A stretch of DNA of 64,000 nt from assembly GCF_001407835.1 (NCBI RefSeq), contig NZ_CYUO01000005.1, forward strand, positions 868,001 to 932,000, written 5' to 3'. The translations under genes were made by a program, and so were the position numbers. Shown piece after piece: positions 26,817-34,891 of this stretch. Position 1 is the stretch's first letter. Each line of letters starts with the position of its first letter. The notes beneath the pieces were generated by a model. That model saw nothing but the letters and a program-made list of their open reading frames with translations. It ran no database searches and had not been told where the DNA came from. Source of the stretch: Lagierella massiliensis (GTDB lineage: Bacteria; Bacillota; Clostridia; Tissierellales; Peptoniphilaceae).

Positions 26817-27995
26817 TTAAAATAAGTAAATAATCTTTACTTTATCTCCTTCCTTAATTTCTTCGTTTGGATTTTGTAAAACCAAACAATTACATTTAGA
26901 TAAGTTAGAAATTACAGATGAGTTATGTAAACTTTCCAACTCTACAAACTCCCCATCAGTTTTAGCTCTTACAAATCTATTTATTTTGCTTGGTTTTAAA
27001 TAACTATTTTTCACTATTCTTTCATATACCTTATTACTATAATAGGTACTTTCATAATACTTTTCTACTACAGACCAAAATAAGACTTGGAAGTTTACCA
27101 TGGCTGCAAATGGATTTCCTGATACACTAAGTATGATTTTGTCCTTATATTTACCTGAAGTAACTGGAGTTCCTGGTTTCATCTTAACTTTTTTAAATAG
27201 AGTTTTTATATTTAAAAGTTCATATATTTTTTCGATATAATCATATTTACCAACAGAAACACCACCTGTAGTGATAATAGCATCTACATCTTTAGCCTCT
27301 TCTATTGATTTTTTTATATTTTCAATATCATCATCTACAATCTTAGTTTCAACAACATCTATTTTATATTTTTCTAATATCGCTTTAATCATATAGGTTG
27401 ATATGGCATAAATTTTACCTTTTTCAAGCTTTTCACCCGGTTTAATTAACTCTGACCCTGTAGAAATTAAAGATACTTTTAAAGGTCTATATACTTTTAC
27501 TAAATCCAGTCCAATTCCTGCAAAAATTCCTATATGACCAGAATTAATAATAGTTCCTTTTTTTATTAAAGTTTCTCCCTTTTTTATATCTTCTCCAACA
27601 ACACAATAATTAAAATGTTTTCCAACGGGATTTAAAACGTTAATCATATCATTTTCTATTATGACATCTTCCTGTTTAACTACACAGTCATAACCATCTG
27701 GTACATATGCACCAGTCATTACTCTTACACAAGTGTTTTTTTCATAAGGATAATCATTAAAATCACCTGCTGCATTTTCACCAATGACTTTAAATTTATT
27801 ATTATCTTCTAAGTCTTTATGATTAAAAGCATATCCATCCATTGCTGACTTTGGAAAATCTGGTACATTTATATCTGAAATAATATCTTGTGCTAAAACA
27901 TAGCCAGTTGATTCAAAAGAATCAATCTCAATAGTTTCATTACATTTATTTGTATTTTCTTTAATTTTTTCTATAGCTTCTTTTACAGTTAACAT
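26817..27995 (-). CDS. moeA: Molybdopterin molybdenumtransferase
   Basis: Inserts molybdate into adenylylated molybdopterin. Domains in order: N-terminal linker domain with LAQDIISDINVPDFPKSAMDGYA, the beta domain with VRVMTGAYVPDGYDCVVKQED, the MoCF-like domain with STGSELIKPGE, TGGVSVGKYDYIE and LSVSGNPFAAM, and a C-terminal beta barrel ending EEIKEGDKVKIIYLF. The ATG at 27995 has AAGG six bases upstream; the TTG 15 bases earlier has none, so I use 392 residues. It is first in an eight-gene operon. Confidence 0.95.
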   Translation of the reverse strand: MLTVKEAIEKIKENTNKCNETIEIDSFESTGYVLAQDIISDINVPDFPKSAMDGYAFNHKDLEDNNKFKVIGENAAGDFNDYPYEKNTCVRVMTGAYVPDGYDCVVKQEDVIIENDMINVLNPVGKHFNYCVVGEDIKKGETLIKKGTIINSGHIGIFAGIGLDLVKVYRPLKVSLISTGSELIKPGEKLEKGKIYAISTYMIKAILEKYKIDVVETKIVDDDIENIKKSIEEAKDVDAIITTGGVSVGKYDYIEKIYELLNIKTLFKKVKMKPGTPVTSGKYKDKIILSVSGNPFAAMVNFQVLFWSVVEKYYESTYYSNKVYERIVKNSYLKPSKINRFVRAKTDGEFVELESLHNSSVISNLSKCNCLVLQNPNEEIKEGDKVKIIYLF

Positions 27996-28010
27996 GTCAC
28001 ACCTTCTCAA

Positions 28011-28030
28011 TAAATATTATATCAAAACCT
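28011..28030 (-). promoter_or_regulatory. moeA operon extended -10 promoter
   Basis: Minus strand TTTTGATATAAT: TG, one base, perfect TATAAT at 28016-28021, with weak -35. Transcription would begin about 14 bases before the moeA ATG, so the leader is nearly absent and holds no Moco riboswitch. Confidence 0.65.
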
Positions 28031-28048
28031 TTAAAATTACTCTAATTG

Positions 28049-28075
28049 AAAAAGCCGATAGTAAAACTATCGGCT
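28049..28075 (-). terminator. thrS terminator
   Basis: AGCCGATAGT, three bases, ACTATCGGCT, then TTTTT in the minus direction. A 10-bp perfect stem, six bases after the thrS stop. Confidence 0.9.
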
Positions 28076-28080
28076 AATAT

Positions 28081-29985
28081 CTATTTTTTTGATTGTATTT
28101 CATTTAATAGGTCTTTAGCAAACTCGTCCACTGAAACTGAACCCTTGTCTCCCTCGTCTCTCTTTCTTACAGAAACAGTTTTTTCTTCAACTTCTTTTTC
28201 ACCAACTATCAAACTATATGGTATTTTTTGAATTTGGGCTTCTCTAATTTTGAATCCAACTTTTTCAGCTCTATCATCAACTTCAGATCTTATTCCTAAC
28301 TCTTTTAGCTTTTCATTTATTTCATAAGCATAGTCGTTGAACTTATCTGAAATTGGTAAAATTCTTGCTTGAACTGGTGCAAGCCATGCAGGGAACTTAC
28401 CAGCGTAGTGTTCAATCAATATTCCTAAAAATCTTTCAATTGATCCAAGAATTGCTCTATGAACCATTACAGGTCTCTTTTTTTCACCATCACTGTCAAC
28501 ATAAGTTAATTCAAATCTTTCTGGCATTTGAAAATCTAATTGGATTGTACCACATTGCCAAGTTCTTCCAATTGCATCTTCTAAGTGGAAGTCTATTTTT
28601 GGTCCGTAGAAGGCTCCATCTCCCTCATTTATTGAGTAATCAAAATCTTTTGAATCCAAAGCTTCCTTCAAACTATTAATAGCCATATCCCAATCTTCAT
28701 CAGAACCCATTGAGTTCTCAGGTCTTGTTGAAAGTTCAACATTATATTTAAAACCAAATACAGAATAAATGTAATCACAAAGGTCAATTACTTTTGATAC
28801 TTCCTCTTTAATTTGATCTTTTAACATATAAATATGGGCATCATCTTGTGTGAATGCTCTGACTCTAAATAGTCCATGAAGAGCTCCTGATAGCTCATGT
28901 CTATGAACAAGTCCCATTTCTGCAAGCTTTAAAGGAAAATCTCTATAGCTGTGCATTCCAGATTTATATACTAATATAGATCCTGGACAGTTCATAGGCT
29001 TAACAGCATAATCTTGGTCGTCTATTTTTGTAAAGTACATATTTTCTTTATAGTGATCCCAGTGACCTGATTGATGCCATAGAGATTCACTTAATATAAT
29101 AGGTGTTTGAATTTCTCCATAGCCCTCTTTTTTATGAACTTCTCTCCAGAAATTCATAAGCTCATTCTTCACTATCATTCCATTTGGATGGAAGAATGGA
29201 AAACCTGGCCCTTCTTCTTGGAAACTAAATAAATCTAATTCTTTTCCTAATTTTCTATGGTCTCTCTTTTTTGCTTCTTCTATGAAATCTAAATATTCTG
29301 TAAGTTGTTTTTGCTTTTCAAAACTAATTGCATAGATTCTTTGAAGCATGTTATTCTTCTCGTCGCCTCTCCAATATGCTCCTGCAACTGAAAGAAGTTT
29401 TACAGCTTTAATTTTTTTAATATCATATAGATGAGGTCCTTTACAAAGGTCTATAAACTCACCTAACTTATAGAAAGATATAATCTCATCTTCTGGAAGA
29501 TGTTCAATAAGATCTACTTTATAATTTTCTCCTTTTTCTTTGAAGAATTTTACAGCTTCATCTCTTGGCATTTCATATCTTTCAACCTTGTGCCCCTCTT
29601 TTATAATCTTTTTCATTTCTTCTTCAATCTTTGGAAGATCTTCGTCAGTAAATCTGTGCTCAAGGTCAAAGTCATAATAAAATCCATTTGCAATTGCAGG
29701 TCCTATACCAAATTTAACATCTTTATATAATCTTTGTACAGCCAATGCCATAATATGAGCAGAAGTATGCCAAAATATTTTCTTTCCTTCTTCATCTTCA
29801 AACTTAACAAATCTTACATTACTGTCTTCTCTAATAGGTTCTTGTAATCCCATTATTCTATCATTAACTACCGCACCTAAGACAACCCTTGCAAGTCCTT
29901 CTGAAATATCTCTTGCAACTTCTCCAAGTAAAACTCCTGATTCATATTTTCTAACAGAATCATCAGGTAAAATAATTTTTATCAT
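28081..29985 (-). CDS. thrS: Threonyl-tRNA synthetase
   Basis: Charges tRNA-Thr; 634 residues, full length. The TGS domain begins MIKIILPDDSVRKYESG, the editing domain carries HTSAHIMALAVQRLY (about 73-87) and the SVAGAYWRGD stretch, and the class II core holds ELSGALHGLFRVRAFTQDDAHI (motif 2 region) and the zinc ligands Cys/His/His in MNCPGSI, HRHEL and MVHRAI. The anticodon domain ends in IPYSLIVGEKEVEEKTVSVR. A T-box leader sits before it, and an AGGAGG site leads the ATG. Confidence 0.98.
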   Translation of the reverse strand: MIKIILPDDSVRKYESGVLLGEVARDISEGLARVVLGAVVNDRIMGLQEPIREDSNVRFVKFEDEEGKKIFWHTSAHIMALAVQRLYKDVKFGIGPAIANGFYYDFDLEHRFTDEDLPKIEEEMKKIIKEGHKVERYEMPRDEAVKFFKEKGENYKVDLIEHLPEDEIISFYKLGEFIDLCKGPHLYDIKKIKAVKLLSVAGAYWRGDEKNNMLQRIYAISFEKQKQLTEYLDFIEEAKKRDHRKLGKELDLFSFQEEGPGFPFFHPNGMIVKNELMNFWREVHKKEGYGEIQTPIILSESLWHQSGHWDHYKENMYFTKIDDQDYAVKPMNCPGSILVYKSGMHSYRDFPLKLAEMGLVHRHELSGALHGLFRVRAFTQDDAHIYMLKDQIKEEVSKVIDLCDYIYSVFGFKYNVELSTRPENSMGSDEDWDMAINSLKEALDSKDFDYSINEGDGAFYGPKIDFHLEDAIGRTWQCGTIQLDFQMPERFELTYVDSDGEKKRPVMVHRAILGSIERFLGILIEHYAGKFPAWLAPVQARILPISDKFNDYAYEINEKLKELGIRSEVDDRAEKVGFKIREAQIQKIPYSLIVGEKEVEEKTVSVRKRDEGDKGSVSVDEFAKDLLNEIQSKK

Positions 29986-29994
29986 CTCTGCCTC

Positions 29995-30185
29995 CTATTA
30001 TAAATAAAAAAGACTTCTCCATCCCTACATATCGTAGGGACGAAAAAGCCGTGGTTCCACCCTAATTTCTTCTCAATTAATTATTCACTCCAGATTAGTA
30101 TTCACATATTCATTTACTTATGGAAACTCTCAGCTATGTTACCAATCTCTTAAAGTTTAAATATGTTACTTGGATCCTTCTTCGT
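29995..30185 (-). promoter_or_regulatory. T-box riboswitch of thrS
   Basis: The leader has the T-box core AGGGTGGAACCACGG at 30049-30063, then a terminator stem GTCCCTAC/GTAGGGAT (30022-30040) with a TTTTTT tail. The alternative antiterminator pairs AGGG with CCCT and ACG with CGT. Upstream is stem I with AGAGATTGGTAAC and GCTGAGAG. The likely specifier codon is ACT at 30097-30099, in AATACTAATCTGGAGTG, which codes for threonine. Uncharged tRNA-Thr would therefore allow read-through to thrS. The leader begins right after the hisS stop, so hisS transcripts may run into it. Confidence 0.93.
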
Positions 30186-31481
30186 TTATAAATATTTAAT
30201 TAAATCGTCATATGAGCAAGAAACTTGTTCTCCTGTGATCATATTTCTTAAAGAGTATGTTTTTGACTTAACTTCTTCTTCTCCAATGATAATCGTATAT
30301 GGAACATTTAACTTATCAGCATATCCAAATTGCTTTTTAAGTTTACCACCTTCCAAATAGATTTGTACCATCTTATCATCTTTTCTAAGTTCTGTCAATA
30401 ACTCTATACCGTTATTTTCATACCCTTTCATAGGAATTATTAAACAATCAGTTATGTGTGCACTTGACTCCTTCAAAAGATTAGATTCGTTTAGTTGATA
30501 AAAAAGTCTTGTTAAACCAATACTCATTCCAACTCCTGGAAGTTTTTGTTTTGTATAGTTCTCAGCTAAATTTTCATATCGTCCACCAGAGCAAACTGAA
30601 CCGATAGATTCATATCCTGTTAAAATAGTTTCATACACTGAACCAGTATAATAATCAAGTCCTCTTGTAATACTTAATTGAATTTGTATATTTTCTTCCT
30701 TTACTCCAAGTGCCTTCATATTCTCATAAACAAACTTTAATTCTTTAAGACCTTCTTGAAATAATTCATTGGAGATGTTAAGTCCTTCCAAGTATTCAAT
30801 AATTTCATCATTAGTTCCTTTTGTAGCAATAAAATCCAATAATTTATCAATAACTTTAGAATCTAAACCATAGTCAATAAACTCATTTTTTACGTTATCT
30901 TCGCCAATTTTATCAAGTTTATCAATTGTCCTTAAAGTAAAAATAAAATCATCAAGACCTATTGACTCAAAAAATCCATTTAGAAGTTTTCTATTGTTAA
31001 AAAGAAATTTAAAATTACTAAATCCAAGTTTTGTAAATACTTCACTCATTGCTGCTGGTATTTCTGCATCATTATAGAGAGAAAGTTTTTCATGTCCTAC
31101 TATATCAATATCACATTGGTAAAACTCTCTATATCTTCCTCTTTGATTCCTCTCTCCCCTATATACTTTAGCTATGTGATATCTTCTAAAAGGAAAATTA
31201 ATATCACTAAAATATTGTGAAACATATCTTGCAAGTGGAACAGTTAGGTCATATCTAAGACCTATCTTGGAAGATCCTTTTTCAAATGCATATACCTGTT
31301 TAGAAGTCTCTCCTCCACCTTTAGCAAAAAGTATCTCCTGCTTTTCCATAACAGGGGTGTCAAGTGGTAAAAAACCATACTTTTTAAACGTTTCTTCAAT
31401 CGTATCTTTAATTTCATTAAATAATATCTGGTCTTGTGGCAACAATTCCATCATACCTGATAAAATACTCGGTTTAATCAT
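30186..31481 (-). CDS. hisS: Histidyl-tRNA synthetase
   Basis: Class II synthetase for tRNA-His, 431 residues, full length. Start is GMMELLPQDQILF; motif 2 is VYRGERNQRGRYREFYQCDID, the histidine-A motif is SITRGLDYYTGSVYE and motif 3 lies in GMSIGLTRLFYQL. The C-terminal anticodon domain has VPYTIIIGEEEVKSKTYSLRNM. There is no hisZ-type truncation. The ATG follows GGAGGAATAA and lies eight bases within the end of the upstream gene. Confidence 0.97.
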   Translation of the reverse strand: MIKPSILSGMMELLPQDQILFNEIKDTIEETFKKYGFLPLDTPVMEKQEILFAKGGGETSKQVYAFEKGSSKIGLRYDLTVPLARYVSQYFSDINFPFRRYHIAKVYRGERNQRGRYREFYQCDIDIVGHEKLSLYNDAEIPAAMSEVFTKLGFSNFKFLFNNRKLLNGFFESIGLDDFIFTLRTIDKLDKIGEDNVKNEFIDYGLDSKVIDKLLDFIATKGTNDEIIEYLEGLNISNELFQEGLKELKFVYENMKALGVKEENIQIQLSITRGLDYYTGSVYETILTGYESIGSVCSGGRYENLAENYTKQKLPGVGMSIGLTRLFYQLNESNLLKESSAHITDCLIIPMKGYENNGIELLTELRKDDKMVQIYLEGGKLKKQFGYADKLNVPYTIIIGEEEVKSKTYSLRNMITGEQVSCSYDDLIKYL

Positions 31482-32229
31482 TTATTCCTCCTCTAATACC
31501 TATAATAGAACCTAAATCTATAAATTCACAGTCCTTAGGATAATAATGTTTTATATTTTCATTTTGAAGTATTTCAACTAACTTGTCACTATATTTGTAT
31601 CTTTCTAAATTTCCATAAAATAATAATTCATCTTCTGAAATCATTCCACCACATCCACCAATAAACCCAGTGTCATATCCAGGTAAATAAATATCTCCAA
31701 ATGGTATTAAATAACAGTTTATTCCATTAATCGAATAGGCTTTATAAAGTCCTTTATCGGAAGTTATAACTGTGTCTTTACCAATTATTAAAGATGAACA
31801 CTTACTGTAACCTTGTTTAACTAATATTGGTTTCGAATTTCCCAACAAATTTTTTTCTATATTTAAATCAATACAGTTTTCCTTGTAAAAATAATAATCT
31901 TTGGTCCTTGAAACATTTAGTGCTACGTCATTTGGATATAATTTATTTAACTCATTTGATGATGGAATAACTTCGACGCCATATTTTTTTAATTTTTCTC
32001 TATAATAAGTTTCATGTTTATTATAGACTACAATTTTTTTATAATCTATAGGATGAACTGCCATGTCAGGATGATCCTTTACTGGATCATCTATTTCTTC
32101 TATGGGTAATGTTTTTATAATATCTATTTTTAAATCACTGAGTAACTGTTTAAATCCTTCGCTTATTTTATAGCTTACAATTACGGCTTTAACTCTATCT
32201 TTAAATACAAATGGATTTATTTTTTTCAC
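31474..32229 (-). CDS. DUF6873-like GME-fold protein, uncertain start
   Basis: A 251-residue protein resembling the DUF6873 family that shares the fold of guanidino-modifying enzymes. Conserved-looking parts are DHPDMAVHPI, ALNVSRTKDYYFY, GYSKCSSLIIG, TSDKGLYKAY, DIYLPGYDTGFIGGCGGMI and DLGSIIGIRGG. A Cys, Asp and His could form an active site, but function is unknown. The GTG at 32229 sits inside the only ribosome site (AGGGGTG). That site is ideally placed for the ATA codon three codons later (32220). No ATG occurs until about 55 codons in, which would cut the fold. It overlaps hisS by eight bases and leads that operon. Confidence 0.65.
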   Translation of the reverse strand: MKKINPFVFKDRVKAVIVSYKISEGFKQLLSDLKIDIIKTLPIEEIDDPVKDHPDMAVHPIDYKKIVVYNKHETYYREKLKKYGVEVIPSSNELNKLYPNDVALNVSRTKDYYFYKENCIDLNIEKNLLGNSKPILVKQGYSKCSSLIIGKDTVITSDKGLYKAYSINGINCYLIPFGDIYLPGYDTGFIGGCGGMISEDELLFYGNLERYKYSDKLVEILQNENIKHYYPKDCEFIDLGSIIGIRGGIND

Positions 32230-32485
32230 CCCTATTTAATGTGTTCTAACATGAGTTTAATAAAGTTGTAAAAATATAAAATCTTCACTAAAAATACTTT
32301 AAGAAATTGGAAATAAAGTCTAAAATCTGATATAATTTTTATAAAAGTATCCAAACTTTATCATCATAGACCTATGACATAATGATTTTCAAATTCTTAT
32401 ATAATTTAATTTGACTTTTGTACAAAATTATTGTATCATAAAGCTTGTAGTTAGTTAAATATTTAAAATAAAATATGATTTTTCA
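32230..32485. other. AT-rich gap without genes upstream of the hisS operon
   Basis: About 255 bases, strongly AT-rich, with no open frame of note. On the minus strand TTGTAC, 18 bases, TATAAG (near 32410) is one possible promoter for the DUF6873-hisS operon, and TTTATAAAAATTATATC nearer the gene is another possible -10 region. No T-box, riboswitch or repeat was found in this part. Confidence 0.4.
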
Positions 32486-32490
32486 ACATA

Positions 32491-32547
32491 TACCCAATAA
32501 CGTAGGCTTTGCTAAGCAAAAAAAAATTAGCGAGTGGGGAATAAAAA
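32491..32547 (+). repeat. Structured repeat, copy 1
   Basis: Shares the core TAGGCTTTGC, one variable base, AAGCAAAAAAA and then an AGCG..TGGG stretch with copy 2. Ends pair as CCCA/TGGG, and inside is the hairpin TTTGC/GCAAA. The strand is arbitrary; no function is known to me. Confidence 0.6.
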
Positions 32548-32589
32548 AATATTTTAAAAAACTTCTTAACATAAAAATTTAATAGATAT

Positions 32590-32610
32590 GCCCAGATAGC
32601 TCAGTCGGTA
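32590..32610 (+). pseudogene. Truncated tRNA-Phe 5' part
   Basis: GCCCAGATAGCTCAGTCGGTA, 21 bases identical to the 5' acceptor strand and D-arm of the intact tRNA-Phe 156 bases downstream. It stops in the D loop, after which the second copy of the structured repeat begins. It cannot form a tRNA. It is a remnant of duplication or of an insertion in a tRNA gene. Confidence 0.85.
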
Positions 32611-32620
32611 TAAGTAAGTG

Positions 32621-32700
32621 TCCCATTTCCCACAGGAAATGGCGGCAATGACTTAGGCTTTGCGAAGCAAAAAAAGAATGAGCGGATGGGATATAATAAA
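32621..32700 (+). repeat. Structured repeat, copy 2
   Basis: Outer stem TCCCAT/ATGGGA (32621-32626 and 32686-32691), hairpin ATTTCC-CACA-GGAAAT at 32625-32640, and hairpin TTTGC-GAA-GCAAA at 32659-32671 followed by an A run. The core matches copy 1. The end carries GGGATATAATA, which contains a -10-like TATAAT that could serve the tRNA genes, although no -35 is seen. Confidence 0.6.
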
Positions 32701-32745
32701 ATAATCTTTTAATGACAAGTATTAACAAATACATCTATATTATGC

Positions 32746-32821
<76 letters not shown>

Positions 32822-32831
32822 AGAAATATTT

Positions 32832-32906
32832 GCGGAAGTGGCTCAGTGGTAGAGCATCGCCTTGCCAAGGCGAGGGTCGCGGGTTCGAGTCCCGTCTTCC
32901 GCTCCA
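32832..32906 (+). tRNA. tRNA-Gly (GCC)
   Basis: Acceptor GCGGAAG pairs with CTTCCGC, then T and encoded CCA. Anticodon stem CGCCT/AGGCG with loop TGCCA giving anticodon GCC, and T-arm GCGGGTTCGAGTCCCGT. Ten bases after tRNA-Phe. Confidence 0.97.
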
Positions 32907-32910
32907 ATAT

Positions 32911-32984
32911 GGCGACATAGCCAAGTGGTAAGGCAAAGGTCTGCAACACCTCTACCCCCGGTTCAAATCCGGGTGTCGCCTCCA
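32911..32984 (+). tRNA. tRNA-Cys (GCA)
   Basis: Acceptor GGCGACA pairs with TGTCGCC, then T and encoded CCA. Anticodon loop CTGCAAC gives GCA; T-arm CCCGGTTCAAATCCGGG. The fifth pair of the anticodon stem is an A-C mismatch. Four bases after tRNA-Gly. Confidence 0.95.
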
Positions 32985-32986
32985 AG

Positions 32987-33017
32987 GTAGTATATCAAAT
33001 GATATACTACTTTTTTT
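32987..33017 (+). terminator. tRNA operon terminator
   Basis: GTAGTATATC, four bases, GATATACTAC, then TTTTTTT. It begins three bases after the tRNA-Cys CCA. Confidence 0.92.
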
Positions 33018-33070
33018 ATTTCATAGTAAAATCCTCTTTTCATTTATTTTAATAATATTTTTTTGCACAA

Positions 33071-33096
33071 AAAAACTACCTTTAAAGGTAGTTTTT
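33071..33096. terminator. Terminator of rnpB (palindromic)
   Basis: AAAAACTACC and its complement form a 13-bp palindromic arm ending in a T run on both strands. It closes rnpB on the minus strand and can backstop the tRNA operon. Confidence 0.88.
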
Positions 33097-33097
33097 A

Positions 33098-33416
33098 GGA
33101 CCAGAAAATAAGCCGTGTTCTGTTTTTGATAATCATCTATCTACCCTTATTGTTACCAATAAGGTCAAGCGATCTACCTATGGTGTAGCGAGCAACTACA
33201 TTGTTCCATCTTGATCTTGCACCAAATGGGGTTTACATAGCAACTTAGTCGCCTAAGTCCTGGTGAGCTCTTACCTCGCCTTTCCACCCTTACCATAAAT
33301 GGCGGTATCTCTCTGTTGCACTATCCTTAGGGTCGCCCCCACTGGACGTTATCCAGCATCCTGCTCTGTGGTGCACGGACTTTCCTCGTTATTTCACGCG
33401 ATTATCTTTTCTACTC
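33098..33416 (-). ncRNA. rnpB: RNase P RNA
   Basis: Catalytic RNA that removes the 5' leader of precursor tRNAs. On the minus strand the universal parts appear in order: GAGGAAAGTCC (P4 5' strand, 33380s), GCAGGATGCTGG, GGGGGCGACC, AAGGGTGGAAAGG with GGTAAGAGCTCACC, and ACAGAACACGGCTTA near the 3' end (P4 3' strand). About 320 bases. The arrangement of P10/P11 looks like type A, though I cannot fold it. An extended -10 lies at 33423-33432, giving a start near 33416. It faces the three tRNA genes it would process. Confidence 0.96.
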
Positions 33417-33422
33417 CATAAT

Positions 33423-33432
33423 ATTATAACAT
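33423..33432 (-). promoter_or_regulatory. rnpB extended -10 promoter
   Basis: Minus strand ATGTTATAAT, TG-n-TATAAT, with no -35; the upstream part would lie in the end of nif3. Start of transcription seven bases on matches the 5' end of the RNA. Confidence 0.65.
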
Positions 33433-33433
33433 A

Positions 33434-34210
33434 CTAAATGATTTTTCTTTTTGAAATGTCAAATTTAAAAATATAAATCTCTTCCTCCACAAGTTTACAA
33501 AAGTATTTAAATAAAAAATCTATAGAGTCTATTTCAGAATTATAATGGCCTATATCTAAAATAGATAGATTATTTTCTAAAGCTTTCTGCCCGTCGTGGT
33601 ATTTTATATCTCCTGTAATAAGTAAATCTATTTTTTCATCAATGCACTTATCTATTGCAAAAGCACCGCTACCACCCATTACAGCAACTTTCTCAACTTC
33701 TTCGTTTAAATCTCCATAAGAAACTAAACTACTTAAATTTAACTTGTCTTTAACAAATTCTGCCATATTAAATAAGCTAATTTTTTCTATTTCAGATTTT
33801 TTTCCAAGACCATTTTCGGAATCTTCTTCTTTAAAAAGAACTTCATTATTCTTTAATCCCAGTTTTTCTGCAAGAATATTCGAAACACCAAAACTAACTT
33901 TGTCAAAGTTTGTGTGTGCAGAGTAAACTGTAATTCTATTTTTAACTAATAGCTCTAAAATTCTTCCTCTATTTGAATAAAAATCTAAAGACTTAATTTC
34001 TTCAAAAAAGAATGGATGGTGAAGAAATATAAAGTTTATATTTTTTTCTATTGCAAAGTCTACCAACTCTTTTGAAAGGTCTAAACCTATTACAATACCT
34101 TTTAAGACTTCTTTGCTAAAGTCTACTTGAACTCCAGAGTTATCCCAGTCTTCTTGCAGACTTAACGGACAATCCTCTTCAAATTTATTAATTACTTCGA
34201 TTACTTTCAA
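33434..34210 (-). CDS. Nif3-like dinuclear metal-centre protein
   Basis: A 258-residue NIF3/DUF34 family protein. Metal ligands appear as IFLHHPFFF (His-His), YSAHTNFDK (His), DIGHYNSEID near the end (His and Glu). It belongs to the short form without the inserted PII-like domain. It probably hydrolyses a damaged or cyclic nucleotide-like compound (GTP cyclohydrolase-like folds), but the true role of the family is unsettled. The start is TTG, with AGGTG ten bases before it, 23 bases inside trmK, an arrangement common in Bacillota. Confidence 0.9.
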   Translation of the reverse strand: MKVIEVINKFEEDCPLSLQEDWDNSGVQVDFSKEVLKGIVIGLDLSKELVDFAIEKNINFIFLHHPFFFEEIKSLDFYSNRGRILELLVKNRITVYSAHTNFDKVSFGVSNILAEKLGLKNNEVLFKEEDSENGLGKKSEIEKISLFNMAEFVKDKLNLSSLVSYGDLNEEVEKVAVMGGSGAFAIDKCIDEKIDLLITGDIKYHDGQKALENNLSILDIGHYNSEIDSIDFLFKYFCKLVEEEIYIFKFDISKRKII

Positions 34211-34889
34211 TTTCTTTTGTCACCTGTCTTAAATATTCTTTTCTTTCATTGAAGTTATTGATTTTTTCAGTCATGTCTTCCTTACTCAAGGCCTCTATAT
34301 TATATATTATATTATCAATTTTTTTAATCTCTAAATTGATAAATTCATTTAAATTGCAGGAACCTTTTTCAATCAAAATTTTTCCAAATTCATAATAATA
34401 ATCTTTTTTATATTGTTCTAAACCAGACTCGACCTTTAATATCTGATAGTATTTGTTATTTTCAAAAACATCAGATTCATCAGCAATAATATATCCATTT
34501 TCATGAAGAAATCTTCGTAGCGCTTCGATATTATTATTTCCTTGGAGTATTAATGTATTTACTGACTTTGCAACTTCTGGACTATCACTAAGAATTTTCG
34601 AAATCAAAATCCCTCCCATTCCAGATATAATTATGGTATCCACTTCAAATGGTTTTAGTGCTTTTAGGCCATCAGAAACTATTGGATAAATATTTTGATA
34701 CTTCATATTATTTTCTATTTTTAATTTCAATTTTAAAAGTGATTTCTCGCTTACATCAATCCCAATTATCCTCTTAGCTATTCTATTTTTAGATAAATAT
34801 ATTGGAACCAATCCATGATCAGTTCCAATATCAGCAACTATAGAATTATTCTCTACAAATTCAACTATTTTTTCTAATCTACTTGTCAT
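34188..34889 (-). CDS. trmK: tRNA (adenine22-N1)-methyltransferase
   Basis: Methylates N1 of A22 in the D-arm of bacterial tRNAs. The 233 residues show VADIGTDHGLVPIYLSK (SAM motif I), IIGIDVSEKSLLKLK, and IISGMGGILISKIL, the TrmK NPPY-equivalent signature, then LILQGNNNIEALRRFLHENGY. The C-terminal part is a helical coiled domain. It comes two bases after rpoD in the usual order rpoD-trmK-nif3. Confidence 0.95.
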   Translation of the reverse strand: MTSRLEKIVEFVENNSIVADIGTDHGLVPIYLSKNRIAKRIIGIDVSEKSLLKLKLKIENNMKYQNIYPIVSDGLKALKPFEVDTIIISGMGGILISKILSDSPEVAKSVNTLILQGNNNIEALRRFLHENGYIIADESDVFENNKYYQILKVESGLEQYKKDYYYEFGKILIEKGSCNLNEFINLEIKKIDNIIYNIEALSKEDMTEKINNFNERKEYLRQVTKEIESNRSN

Positions 34890-34891
34890 AT

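Noticed and set aside
29998-30045. An independent gene terminator after hisS
   Set aside because: The hairpin is the terminator arm of the thrS T-box leader, since the AGGGTGGAACC core lies next to it.
32692-32741. ATGACA, 18 bases, TATATT as the tRNA-Phe promoter
   Set aside because: The start of transcription would fall inside the mature tRNA. It cannot be the only promoter, so I left it out of the features.
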